DNA from: Nitrospirota bacterium
GTDB taxonomy: Bacteria > Nitrospirota > Thermodesulfovibrionia > Thermodesulfovibrionales > UBA6898
Reading direction: 5' to 3'
DNA length: 64,000 bases
Assembly: GCA_016214855.1 (NCBI GenBank)
Contig: JACRMT010000010.1
Coordinates: 1 to 64,000 of the forward strand
Each line of letters begins with the position of its first letter. Position 1 is the first letter of the stretch. The position numbers and the translations under genes were made by a program. The notes beneath the pieces were generated by a model. The model was not told where the DNA came from and ran no database searches. It was given only the letters and a program-made list of their open reading frames with translations. Of the stretch, positions 25,633-34,338 are shown piece after piece.

Positions 25633-28443
25633 CTATTTGGGAATAGTAAAATAGAACGTCGTCCCTTTTCCAGGCTCTGACTCAAACCATATCCGGCCGC
25701 CATGGCGTTCAACTATTTTCTTGCAGATGGCAAGACCGATTCCGCTGCCGGGATACTCTTCCTTAGTATGAAGCCGCTGAAAAATGACAAATACCTTGTC
25801 AGCATACTGTTGCTCCATGCCAATGCCATTGTCATTAACGGAAAAAAGCCATTCCACACCTTCGTCCCTTGCGGAAATTTGAATTTTAGGGTCATCCGTC
25901 CCGCGGAATTTTACTGCATTGCCTATCAGGTTCTGAAATACCTGCACCAGTTGGGACGCATCGGCCCGCACTTCGGGGAGCACGTCATTCGTGATGATTG
26001 CCTTCGCCTCATCAATATTCATCTTCATATTATTTTTTGCCTCTTCCAGCACTGCGTACGCTTCAACCGGCTCAGGAGGTCTTCCCCTCGTTCCTATGCG
26101 GGAAAAGACCAGGAGATCATTTATCAGCAGCTGCATGCGGACCGCACCATCCACAGCATAGTGGATAAACTTTTTGGCTTTGTCATCGAGCTGATTTTCA
26201 TACCGTTCTGCAAGCAGCTGCGTGTAGCTCGCAACCATGCGCAAAGGCTCCTGCAGGTCGTGAGAAGCCACGTAGGCGAATTGTTCCAGCTCTTTATTGG
26301 AGCGTTGAAGATCAGTCAGGGTCTCATTAAGCCGGTCCTCAGCACGCTTGCGTTCGGTGACATCGCGGGTTATCTTGGCAAATCCCCTCAGCAACCCATC
26401 CTTGTCATAGAGCGCGGTAATAACAACATCAGCCCAGAACCGGGCGCCGTCTTTACGCACCCGCCATCCCTCGCCCTCGAACCGTCCTTTCGCAACTGCC
26501 TCTTTTAATTCCTGCACGGGTTTGTCCTGTTCAATATATTCCTGAGGATAGAAACAGGAGAAGTTCCTGCCAATTATTTCTTCTTCACTGTACCCGTTAA
26601 TTCGCTCTGCACCAGGATTCCAGCTCATCACATTGCCATTGGGGTCCAGCATAATTATTGCGTGGTCTTTTACTCCTTCTATTAATAAGCCGAGTCTCTC
26701 ACGGCTTTCATTCAGCGCCTCAGTCGTCTCACATTTCATCCGGTAAAATTGCGTGAGCTGCTGCCGCCAAACCATACCAAAGGCTGCTCCTGCGCCTATA
26801 AGCAGGGTTAAGACAAGAACTATGGTCATCCATAGTATTTCCCTCATCGGCCCATATACTTCGGAAATGTCCATCCGGGAGACCAAAAACCAGGGAGAAT
26901 CGGCAACAGGCCTCAGATCGGCGATCACGCGCACTCCCCTATAGTCTCTGCCCTCCATGATTCCCTTCCTGCCAAGAACGGCCTGGGCAGCAGGTAATTC
27001 ATTTTGAGCAAGCGGTCTGCGCAGATTGAGTGCTGCATTCTTCTGGAATCTGAGTTCGTTCAGAAAAAGGGCTTCATCTCCTTCACGCCGGACAAGCAGT
27101 GTTTCGGCTGTCTTACTTGGCGTCGGCCAGCGGTTAATAAATGGATACAGATATTTCTCAGGATCAATACGCAGGACAAGTGTCCCCACCGCAGGTTTAC
27201 GGTCACGTTCATCGAAAATGGGAATCAGTATTGCCAGATAGACTAGTCCGTCATATTCATTGCGATAGAAATCTGCAAAGGTCAGTTTTTTCGTTCGCAG
27301 GACTTCTTCAGCGCCCTGTATCAGATACCTGGAAATCGGCTGAGCCTCAGATGCTGACATCCGTTCCCTTCCTGAAGCATCAAGCAGAAAGACCCGGTCA
27401 TATTCATGTCCTGACTGAACATGCTGCAGCCAAGTTCCGAGTCTTGCTGCAACCTCGGTGTCATCAGGCCTTTGCATGTAGTTACGCACCAATCCGAAAA
27501 AGTTCGGATTCTTAAAAAAAAGCTCAGCATCCATCAACCGCTCTTTTCTCCAATGAACGAGTTCGTCACCCTTCAATTCAGCAATGGCCGAAAGCTGCCG
27601 TTCGATCTCTGTCCGATGGCGTGATTCATAGTTCCGGAAATACATAAACCCCGCAATCACGATACCCAACGCGAGTACGACGAAAACCATGAAAAACAAA
27701 TATGAGGCTCGTCTGGTAGATTCAAGATTCTGAAGGGACTGCCTGGCGCGAGGCGCTGACAGCGCAAGCAGTGCAGTTCCAAGAGCAATGAACGCCATAC
27801 TGGTCAGCGCGGCCGGAGGAATGAAGGCAGTGCCATAAAGAATCGGACTTCCATAGAGATACGCAAGAACAAGAGTTGACCCGGTAACGATAACGCTGCA
27901 GGCAACCCAAAAGGCAATATTGGCCGGCTGGCGCCGTTTACTCGAGGACAGGAGAGACAATAGATAGGAAATTGACGACAGCAGAAAACTGAACGCAGTG
28001 ACCGGCGACATGTAACCCACCTGCAGTTCACCCGGTTTATTCACCACAGTAAAGCCAAGGTGTTCGGCCTCCAACCGTATGCCAAGCAGCGACAATACGA
28101 ACAGCACCGCAGCGATCAGCGCTCCTGCCGCAATGAGAAACAGGCCCGCCCGATATGATACCTGACTGTTCGGGAGATAGGTGCGAAGTAAAATCGCTCC
28201 GCTATACAGCACGAACATCAGCGCCGTGTCAGGGGCCACCGGTATCTTGCCCGAGCCAAGGCTTGCAAGAACTGGCAGGTCAAGAGCCCATCCGAGGATA
28301 GCGACAACACCGACAGCAGCGACAAACGTGGCGCAAATGCTGATCAGAATGCGGAAACGCCCTGCCCCCCGGTCGTCTGGCAGAGGTCCGGAAGTGGCGT
28401 TATCCTCCGTCTCCCTCACTTCATCAGCCACAACGACCCCCAT
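25633..28443 (-). CDS. Membrane sensor histidine kinase with extracytoplasmic sensor and PAS domain
   Basis: 936 residues. The N-terminal 260 contain about seven to eight hydrophobic helices (an integral sensor module); a further helix near 260-285 leads to a large extracytoplasmic domain (about 290-550, resembling double-Cache-type sensors: LDASGRERMSASEAQPISRYL, VYLAILIPIFDERDRKPAVG), closed by another helix. Then a PAS domain (DHAIIMLDPNGNVMSWNPGAERINGYSEEEIIG), phosphoacceptor H728 in YVASHDLQEPLRM, and the ATPase (QNLIGNAVKFRG, NDNGIGME, GSGIGLAICKKIVERHGG). The signal is unknown. First gene of a three-gene operon with the response regulator and the hybrid kinase. Confidence 0.92.
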   Translation of the reverse strand: MGVVVADEVRETEDNATSGPLPDDRGAGRFRILISICATFVAAVGVVAILGWALDLPVLASLGSGKIPVAPDTALMFVLYSGAILLRTYLPNSQVSYRAGLFLIAAGALIAAVLFVLSLLGIRLEAEHLGFTVVNKPGELQVGYMSPVTAFSFLLSSISYLLSLLSSSKRRQPANIAFWVACSVIVTGSTLVLAYLYGSPILYGTAFIPPAALTSMAFIALGTALLALSAPRARQSLQNLESTRRASYLFFMVFVVLALGIVIAGFMYFRNYESRHRTEIERQLSAIAELKGDELVHWRKERLMDAELFFKNPNFFGLVRNYMQRPDDTEVAARLGTWLQHVQSGHEYDRVFLLDASGRERMSASEAQPISRYLIQGAEEVLRTKKLTFADFYRNEYDGLVYLAILIPIFDERDRKPAVGTLVLRIDPEKYLYPFINRWPTPSKTAETLLVRREGDEALFLNELRFQKNAALNLRRPLAQNELPAAQAVLGRKGIMEGRDYRGVRVIADLRPVADSPWFLVSRMDISEVYGPMREILWMTIVLVLTLLIGAGAAFGMVWRQQLTQFYRMKCETTEALNESRERLGLLIEGVKDHAIIMLDPNGNVMSWNPGAERINGYSEEEIIGRNFSCFYPQEYIEQDKPVQELKEAVAKGRFEGEGWRVRKDGARFWADVVITALYDKDGLLRGFAKITRDVTERKRAEDRLNETLTDLQRSNKELEQFAYVASHDLQEPLRMVASYTQLLAERYENQLDDKAKKFIHYAVDGAVRMQLLINDLLVFSRIGTRGRPPEPVEAYAVLEEAKNNMKMNIDEAKAIITNDVLPEVRADASQLVQVFQNLIGNAVKFRGTDDPKIQISARDEGVEWLFSVNDNGIGMEQQYADKVFVIFQRLHTKEEYPGSGIGLAICKKIVERHGGRIWFESEPGKGTTFYFTIPK

Positions 28444-28703
28444 GTTTTGCTCATATCCGCGTCATAATCGGATCGTCAAGAGGTAAAAACGTTTTTGTTC
28501 TGTCTGGTTGAGTGGCAGCAAAGAAAAGATACTCTCGAAGGAATGCAGACTGTTCGATTTTCGGCCCACCATTATCGCGCCCCTTTGTAATGATCAAAAC
28601 GCTATCCTACAGGCAAGATATCAGAAATTAAGGGGACTGTCAAACATCCAGGGGGCATCGGGGGCATCCCTGGCCGGCTTCCGGCAGTTTAGATTAAGGG
28701 GGG

Positions 28704-29972
28704 CTACGGATAGCCTAACGGGGAACTCAATGTTTTCAGGAAAGCTTCAATCTTTAACAGTTCTGCATTGGTAAGTGCCTGATGCCCGAGCTCCCTGCTT
28801 GAACTGCGCTGGTAGAAACTCAGGACTTCGGACAGGGTCTTCAGTTGGCCGGCATGCATATATGGCGGTCTCTCTGCGACATTCCGCAAGGTAGGCGTCT
28901 TGAACGCACCAACGTATTTAGTCTTGTTCGTGTCTATGAATCTCAGCTCCGAACATTCATCCGGTTTTGCATCACTGTATTTACCGAAACAGTTGAACTC
29001 GTCCGTCATAACCTTGATGATGCCGTCAGCCCTGCCTTTGTCCTTAACATTGCCAATGCCGATATCATGGAAACTGCTGTTCGTAAAGAGTGGGCCCGTG
29101 TGGCAGTTCGTGCATTTTGCCTTGCCGATGAAAAGCCTCAAACCTTCAACCGCATCTTTCTTCATGAGCTTATCTGCCGTTTCAAGTTCGTTCTTCACTA
29201 CTGCATCAACGTATTTATCAAAGGGCGCTGACTGGGGCAGGATCTGGGCCACAAAGGCAGCAATGGCCTTGCCGATATTCGCATAGATCCTGTTGACACT
29301 GTCCCTGTCCTGAGGTTTCATTGCCTGCCAGGCCTTCAGGGCAACGGGATTTCCTGTACCCGGGCTTGCCTTTGGCGGGCAGGTCTTATGATCTATTCGG
29401 GGGAGCTTGCCGAATATTTCTTCATATTCTTTTTTATACCTGTCTGCTATCAGATGCGCGCACATTGAACGGGTGAAGCCGTGCTCCACAGAGCTCTCGA
29501 TAGGCCCGATCGCCTGTGACCAGAGGCTGTCCTTTCTGCCATCCCAGAAGAACCATGCATTGTATGCATTACCGATCAGAGGCATGGTCCGTCTCGTGGT
29601 CGTGCCCATGCCTTTGGCAAGAGGAAGTTTATCAGTAAAGCTGTCCTCAGGAATATGACAGATTGCGCAGGAGACCTTGCCGTTAGCGCTGAACTTTTTA
29701 TCAAAGAAGAGTTTTTTGCCGAGCGCTATTGCCCTGGGATCGTCAGCATGCTTATTGGATGGGTCTTTTGGGATCGGCGGAAGGGAAGAAAGTGAAAGGG
29801 AGCGGAGAATTCTTAACTCTTCTCCGCTCCATGCATGAATCTCTTTCAGATCTTTATCTTCTGCTGATGCATTTGACGGAATGCCGAACATCAGCAAAAA
29901 CCCGGCGGCCAGCAATACACCGCAACAAATAGCCCTGAAAAAAGAGATATCAGATATCCTTTTCACAGGCAT
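28704..29972 (-). CDS. Dihaem cytochrome c peroxidase (MauG/CCP family)
   Basis: 422 residues, exported (signal peptide to about residue 37, ending SNASA). Two c-type haem motifs are present: CAICH (102-106) and CTNCH (287-291), with the spacing of the bacterial dihaem peroxidases, which reduce H2O2 in the periplasm using cytochrome c electrons; MauG-like relatives oxidise proteins instead. KFSANGKVSCAICHIPEDSFTD and the C-terminal FKTPTLRNVAERPPYMHAGQLKTL are family blocks. Its neighbours upstream on the same strand encode a Cys-rich periplasmic protein, a YtkA-like protein and an outer-membrane barrel, so a role in metal-linked redox chemistry is conceivable. Confidence 0.92.
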   Translation of the reverse strand: MPVKRISDISFFRAICCGVLLAAGFLLMFGIPSNASAEDKDLKEIHAWSGEELRILRSLSLSSLPPIPKDPSNKHADDPRAIALGKKLFFDKKFSANGKVSCAICHIPEDSFTDKLPLAKGMGTTTRRTMPLIGNAYNAWFFWDGRKDSLWSQAIGPIESSVEHGFTRSMCAHLIADRYKKEYEEIFGKLPRIDHKTCPPKASPGTGNPVALKAWQAMKPQDRDSVNRIYANIGKAIAAFVAQILPQSAPFDKYVDAVVKNELETADKLMKKDAVEGLRLFIGKAKCTNCHTGPLFTNSSFHDIGIGNVKDKGRADGIIKVMTDEFNCFGKYSDAKPDECSELRFIDTNKTKYVGAFKTPTLRNVAERPPYMHAGQLKTLSEVLSFYQRSSSRELGHQALTNAELLKIEAFLKTLSSPLGYP

Positions 29973-29983
29973 TATCCGATGAT

Positions 29984-30841
29984 CTATTTCAGCTGGAGAT
30001 TAAAGGTAACGATATCGGTCTTTCCGCCTGCCTTGACCGTGAATGTCATGGTCCACCAGCCGGTCATGCTGAACTTGATGCCTTCAACAACATACGTGCC
30101 GTCGTTGTTATTCTTCACCTTGGGCTGTGTAGGCAACCCGTGACCATGCTCCGGCATATCGCCGGCTACCGTGATCTCAGCATCCTTCACTGCCTTTCCG
30201 TCAGCAGTCTCCACATTCAGCTTCCAGCTCATGAGCTTGTTCACAGGAACTGCATCAGACTCACTCGTATAGGAGGCCTTGAATGTTCCACTTTTTGACA
30301 GCATGGTCCTGGCATAGTCAGCATCTGCAGTCGGCGCTTTCACATCATCTGAAGCTGCGCCGGCAGCGGCGTCGGTCTTATAGTTGCAGCCTTTTCCGTG
30401 CTTTCCGTGTCTGGCTTTCATATTCTTGTGATCTGCATCACAGTGTCCGCAGTTACAGCCGTCTTTGCCGCCACCCTTGCAGGAGCATGTGCCCTTACCA
30501 CTCTTGCAGTGGTCACACTGACAGTTCTTACCGCACTGGCACCCGCCTTTGCTACCACCCTTGCAAAAGCATCCCTTTGCTCCGGCCTTGCACTGACACT
30601 CTCCCTTACCAGTCTTGCAATGTTCGCACTGGCAATCTTTTCCGCAGCTGCATCCGGTCTTACCGTCAGTCCTGCATGCGCAGTCGCCCTTGCCGGTCTT
30701 GCAGTGGTCACACTGGCAGTCCTTGCCGCACCCGCATTTCGCCGCGTTCTCCGCTGCTTGAACAGAATCAAAAACAGGCGCCCACGCCATGGATCCGAGA
30801 AATGCTACTGCGAGAAGAATTACTCCAATCTTTTTGATCAT
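29984..30841 (-). CDS. Exported Cys-rich (metallothionein-like) protein with YtkA-like domain
   Basis: 285 residues. A signal peptide (to about residue 30, VQAAENAA) is followed by 27 Cys between residues 36 and 152, arranged in repeats of the type C-x-C-G-K-D/N-C-Q-C-D/E-H-C-K-T/S-G-K-G (starting at 36, 64 and 101) with extra CxC pairs between. After His-rich RHGKHGKG the chain ends in a beta domain (about 185-285: SWKLNVETADGKAVKDAEITVAGDMPEHGHGLP, KFSMTGWWTMTFTVKAGG) of the YtkA-like family. The density of CxC motifs is that of metallothioneins, so tight binding of Cu, Zn or Cd in the periplasm is likely. I do not know a named family with this combination. It lies 11 bp upstream of the peroxidase gene. 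Confidence 0.85.
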   Translation of the reverse strand: MIKKIGVILLAVAFLGSMAWAPVFDSVQAAENAAKCGCGKDCQCDHCKTGKGDCACRTDGKTGCSCGKDCQCEHCKTGKGECQCKAGAKGCFCKGGSKGGCQCGKNCQCDHCKSGKGTCSCKGGGKDGCNCGHCDADHKNMKARHGKHGKGCNYKTDAAAGAASDDVKAPTADADYARTMLSKSGTFKASYTSESDAVPVNKLMSWKLNVETADGKAVKDAEITVAGDMPEHGHGLPTQPKVKNNNDGTYVVEGIKFSMTGWWTMTFTVKAGGKTDIVTFNLQLK

Positions 30842-30962
30842 ATGCTCTCTCCTTATAATATTTATACAAATAAATACATTAAATTTAAACGCATCTTAGA
30901 AGTCTCTATATTTTTGCCATGCATGGATGGTTATGGGCCCGAGGCCGACAACGTCAGCGCTC

Positions 30963-31439
30963 CTATTTTTTCCCCTTTATCGAATCAGGATCATACTTCC
31001 CTGCCTGCAACCTGTTGTTCAACACCTCAGGGAAGGTAAATACCACCCCATCTTCTATCTTCTTCTTTTTTACTGAGATGCTCAGTTTCCAGGTCCCCTC
31101 CTTAGGGAGTCCGGAATTCGGTACAAGATATAAGCCGCCGCCCTTTTCCTTCACCTTCAGCGGCTCGGCAATACCCGTTATCGTCACCGCGACCTTTGCA
31201 TCCTCAACATCCTCGTCATGGCTGTCATGGACAACGATACCGACCATGTCCTTGCCGATCTTATACTCCTTTTCATCAAGCAGCACCTCAATACTCACCT
31301 GCCCCTTTTCTGATATGGCAAAAAGCGTGTTGTTAAAATGCTTCGTAAATGAAGCACCCTTCTCATTGCTTCCCGCGTGCGCAGAGGCGACTACGAAAAA
31401 AGCAATAACCGCAATGCTCGCAACAACGATCCTTTTCAT
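30963..31439 (-). CDS. Exported YtkA-like domain protein
   Basis: About 158 residues: signal peptide (KRIVVASIAVIAFFVVASAHA) and one beta-sandwich domain with VSIEVLLDEKEYKIGKDMVGIVVHD, DAKVAVTITGI and EGTWKLSISVKKKK, similar in plan to the C-terminal part of the neighbouring Cys-rich protein. Related YtkA/FixH-type domains are found near copper and cytochrome-oxidase genes. ATG 31439 is preferred because AAGGGG stands six bases upstream; an ATG at 31457 overlaps the preceding stop but gives a poorer signal peptide. No Cys or Met-rich metal site is visible. Confidence 0.8.
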   Translation of the reverse strand: MKRIVVASIAVIAFFVVASAHAGSNEKGASFTKHFNNTLFAISEKGQVSIEVLLDEKEYKIGKDMVGIVVHDSHDEDVEDAKVAVTITGIAEPLKVKEKGGGLYLVPNSGLPKEGTWKLSISVKKKKIEDGVVFTFPEVLNNRLQAGKYDPDSIKGKK

Positions 31440-31453
31440 GATATCCCCTTTCA

Positions 31454-32419
31454 TCATAAGCTGAAGCTGGCACCGAAGAGCGCCTTGTATTTTGTGTCAT
31501 CCTGGATACCGTTCATGTCCTGAAGAAGCGGAATACCTATAGAAAGATAAGTGGAGAAGTTCTTGCCAAAGACAAGCCGCATCCCCGGAGAAAGAAATAA
31601 TGTATTACCGCCGCTGTTTGGATCTTTTTCTCCCCTGATCCTCTGTTTCCCTTTCCATTCCCCGTTTGCCTCGAGAATAAGATCCCATGCAATTGTCCCG
31701 CTCACTACGCGGTAGGAAAGCGCCGCATTATAATCGAACATATCCCCGAGATTGGTAAACTGCGTGCCGCGCGTAGCGAACGTATACTGGAGATTTCCGT
31801 CCAGAGAAACCTTGCCATATCTTTTCGTTGCCGCTATGCCGAGGATCGGATTCCATGATCCGGTGCCCGGCAGGAACTCAGCCTCAAATGTCTCACCTTG
31901 TATATCCCGATCGTTCGTCTTACCCGTCGGGATCTTGAGACCAAGGAACAGGGCAGATTCCAGATTATCAGGCGTCTTCAGAAAGCGGTACTGTCCCATC
32001 AGGGTAAGATCGCCGATCCCCTTTGCATTACCATGGAGATGGATCTCTCCCGGCTCATCGCCGTGAGCCTCGCGAATATTGTCGATCTTTTCGTAAGACA
32101 CCTTCATACTGACGGAAAGGTTGTCCGTTATCCCATACCCCATGCTCACGGTACTGTGAAACACCGATTCCGCAGTATGGGCATCCTTTCCCTGCATCGC
32201 AAATCCGAGCAGTTGGCTGTCAGAGAAACCATCAAGGTCAATGAACTCTGCCTGCGCAGCAAAGGACAACTTCCCCTGCGGCAGGGTTGTCGCTGATACC
32301 GTCCTGATCGGCCCTGTCTGGCCCAGGCCGGCTCCTCCCGAAGGATGATGAGCAAAGGCAGTCCCGGAAACCAGTACTATAATAACGACAGCAAAGATCA
32401 ACAGTTTACGAATATGCAT
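31454..32419 (-). CDS. Outer-membrane beta-barrel protein (MetA-type 'transporter')
   Basis: 321 residues with a signal peptide (ending GTAFA) and a mature N-terminus that begins HHPSGGAGLGQTGP, a His pair right after the predicted cleavage. The rest alternates hydrophobic and polar residues in about 12-14 strands (LSFAAQAEFIDL, NLSVSMKVSYEKI, DLTLMGQYRFL, SLDGNLQYTFATRG) and ends with a C-terminal Leu strand (ALFGASFSL), as outer-membrane barrels do. It resembles the phenol-degradation MetA-like group often annotated 'transporter'. First gene of the cluster with the YtkA-like, Cys-rich and peroxidase genes. Confidence 0.83.
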   Translation of the reverse strand: MHIRKLLIFAVVIIVLVSGTAFAHHPSGGAGLGQTGPIRTVSATTLPQGKLSFAAQAEFIDLDGFSDSQLLGFAMQGKDAHTAESVFHSTVSMGYGITDNLSVSMKVSYEKIDNIREAHGDEPGEIHLHGNAKGIGDLTLMGQYRFLKTPDNLESALFLGLKIPTGKTNDRDIQGETFEAEFLPGTGSWNPILGIAATKRYGKVSLDGNLQYTFATRGTQFTNLGDMFDYNAALSYRVVSGTIAWDLILEANGEWKGKQRIRGEKDPNSGGNTLFLSPGMRLVFGKNFSTYLSIGIPLLQDMNGIQDDTKYKALFGASFSL

Positions 32420-32540
32420 AGAGGCCCCCTTTATCTATAATTTTGTTAGTTTACCATACTTGAGCTGCCTGCGGAAAAACTGCAGCGTATAGTGTTCTGG
32501 CTCATACGTATGCCGCCCTGTTTCTGGTAGAATATAAAAA

Positions 32541-33683
32541 ATGCTGAACATACCTGTTCCTTATGAAAAACTTCTGCAGTTTCAGGAGAAGCTCGGTCTC
32601 AGCAATGAAGCACTCCTGAAGCTCAAGCCGTATCAGAAACTTTTCGCATCAAAAAAAGAGGAGTTCGCTGTTTATTTCAATGATGTTTTTCAGAGTCTCC
32701 CCGATGCTAAATTGGTCCTGGACTATCAGCAGAGCCCGGGCCATATGCTCAAGGTATGGGCCTTCTGGTTCGGAAAGGTCTTCAGCTCATCGCTCGATGC
32801 AGATCTCCTAGCCTATCTCTGGAAGATCGGTCTCCGCCATGTTGAGGTGAACCTTGACCAGAGGTTCTCAAACCTTGGGTTTTCTATCATCCGTCAGTTC
32901 TGCCACAAAACTCTGCTTTCCGACAGAAATGATGAGAACAGGACAGACATTCTGAAACTTATCGATATGATCATTGACTTCTGCCTTCTGGTCGAGACAA
33001 GCGCCTATATCGATGCAACCACCCGCTGTGACATAGAGATCATCAAAGGCATAGCGGACCGCGTCAGGAACCCGGTGACCGTCATAGGCGGCAGTATCAG
33101 GAGACTTCAAAAGACGGTCGAAACAGGCAGTCCTGTATACGGTGTTTATGACTCGGTGCTTCAGGAGAATAAGCGCCTCGAACATATGGTCTCTGACATC
33201 AAAATGTATTTTGAGATGTTCCAGCAAGACCCCGTATTCAGGACCCTCAGTATCAATGATATCATCAGCAAAACGATCGAAGAGCTGCAGATGCCCGGAT
33301 CCCGGATCAAAACTGATCTTTCTCCTGACGCAGTACTGATCCATGCTGATGCAAAGGACATTGGCTCTGCCTTCTATCACATTCTGCAGAACAGCTTTGA
33401 GGCGGCAGACCCCGATCATCCGGAGATAAGAATATCCTCCAGGCTGGTCAGCGAACCTCATCTCGCCGTAGAGATCCGCATATTCAATTCAGGGCAGCCT
33501 TTTAATGTAAGCGACGAGGAAAAACTGTCAACACCCTTCTATTCGACAAAACCGACAGGCACCGGGTTCGGCATACCGATCATCCGGCTCGCCATGAGAA
33601 AAAATCAGGGCAAGGCAACATTTGAGCCGGTGCAGGAAGACGGGACAAAGGTCACGTTGCTGCTGCCGCCGGCCGGCCCCTGA
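32541..33683 (+). CDS. Globin-sensor histidine kinase homologue lacking the phosphoacceptor His
   Basis: 380 residues, soluble. Residues 20-155 look like a protoglobin/globin-sensor domain, with proximal-type H100 in LWKIGLRHVEVNLDQRFS. The kinase part follows: the H box, normally HExRNPL, reads ADRVRNPVTVIGG, with D173 where the His should be (GAC at 33057-33059). The ATPase domain keeps the N box (ILQNSFEAAD) and a G2-like loop (TGTGFGIPIIRLA), while the G1 box is altered (IFNSGQPF). It may bind ATP without autophosphorylating and signal by contact. The ECF sigma factor gene starts 46 bp downstream, suggesting it regulates that system in response to O2 or NO. Confidence 0.85.
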   Translation: MLNIPVPYEKLLQFQEKLGLSNEALLKLKPYQKLFASKKEEFAVYFNDVFQSLPDAKLVLDYQQSPGHMLKVWAFWFGKVFSSSLDADLLAYLWKIGLRHVEVNLDQRFSNLGFSIIRQFCHKTLLSDRNDENRTDILKLIDMIIDFCLLVETSAYIDATTRCDIEIIKGIADRVRNPVTVIGGSIRRLQKTVETGSPVYGVYDSVLQENKRLEHMVSDIKMYFEMFQQDPVFRTLSINDIISKTIEELQMPGSRIKTDLSPDAVLIHADAKDIGSAFYHILQNSFEAADPDHPEIRISSRLVSEPHLAVEIRIFNSGQPFNVSDEEKLSTPFYSTKPTGTGFGIPIIRLAMRKNQGKATFEPVQEDGTKVTLLLPPAGP

Positions 33684-33729
33684 TCAAAACGGGTCCGGAA
33701 CAAATCTGATCGATCGCCTGTCTCAAGAT

Positions 33730-34338
33730 ATGACGGAAACTAACCCGATGCACGAAGACAAGGACCGGGAGCTTGTTGCCCTCTGCCGAAAGGGCGATAT
33801 TGACGCATTTGAAATACTGGTGAGGAATTATCAGAAGAAAATGTTCAACATGGCATTCCGTATAACAGGCAGCATGGAAGATGCCTCTGAAGTCGTTCAG
33901 GACGCTTTTGTCTCTGCGTATCGAAATCTTAAGCGCTTTGAAGAGCGGTCGCAGTTTTCGACCTGGATTTATGCCATAACCGTGAACACCGCAAGGAACA
34001 GACTGACTCAGGCCAGGACAAGAAGCCGGCATGAGACTGATTCTCTTGATGACCCTTCATCTGCCGGTGAGGATATGAAAAAGTTCGAGCCTGCGTCAGG
34101 CGAGCCATCCGCTCTTGACCTGCTGAGCCGGAAAGAGCAGCAGCTGAAGGTCCAGGAATGTCTGAACAGGCTGGATCATGATTTCCGGGAAGTGATCGTT
34201 CTGAGGGATGTACAAGGTTTTTCTTATGATGAGATCAGCGCCATACTCAGTATTGCGGCCGGCACGGTCAAGTCACGTATATTCAGGGCACGTGAGTCTG
34301 TAAAAGAATGCCTGAAGAAGATGTTGGGAGACTGGTAG
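33730..34338 (+). CDS. ECF (RpoE-like) RNA polymerase sigma factor
   Basis: About 202 residues. Region 2 (LVALCRKGDIDAFEILVRNYQKKMFNMAFRITGSMEDASEVVQDAF) melts and recognises -10 DNA; region 4 (CLNRLDHDFREVIVLRDVQGFSYDEISAILSIAAGTVKSRIFRARESVKE) binds -35 DNA. ATG 33730 is used; ATG 33748 is an alternative. The coding frame is open further upstream but would overlap the kinase gene. The stop codon is directly followed by the anti-sigma factor ATG at 34339, so the two are co-translated. Confidence 0.93.
   Translation: MTETNPMHEDKDRELVALCRKGDIDAFEILVRNYQKKMFNMAFRITGSMEDASEVVQDAFVSAYRNLKRFEERSQFSTWIYAITVNTARNRLTQARTRSRHETDSLDDPSSAGEDMKKFEPASGEPSALDLLSRKEQQLKVQECLNRLDHDFREVIVLRDVQGFSYDEISAILSIAAGTVKSRIFRARESVKECLKKMLGDW

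Noticed and set aside
30283-31039. Long plus-strand frames rich in Cys/Ser/Arg opposite the Cys-rich protein gene
   Set aside because: Their repetitive composition is simply the complement of the repeated Cys codons on the minus strand, where a signal peptide and YtkA-like domain confirm the real frame.
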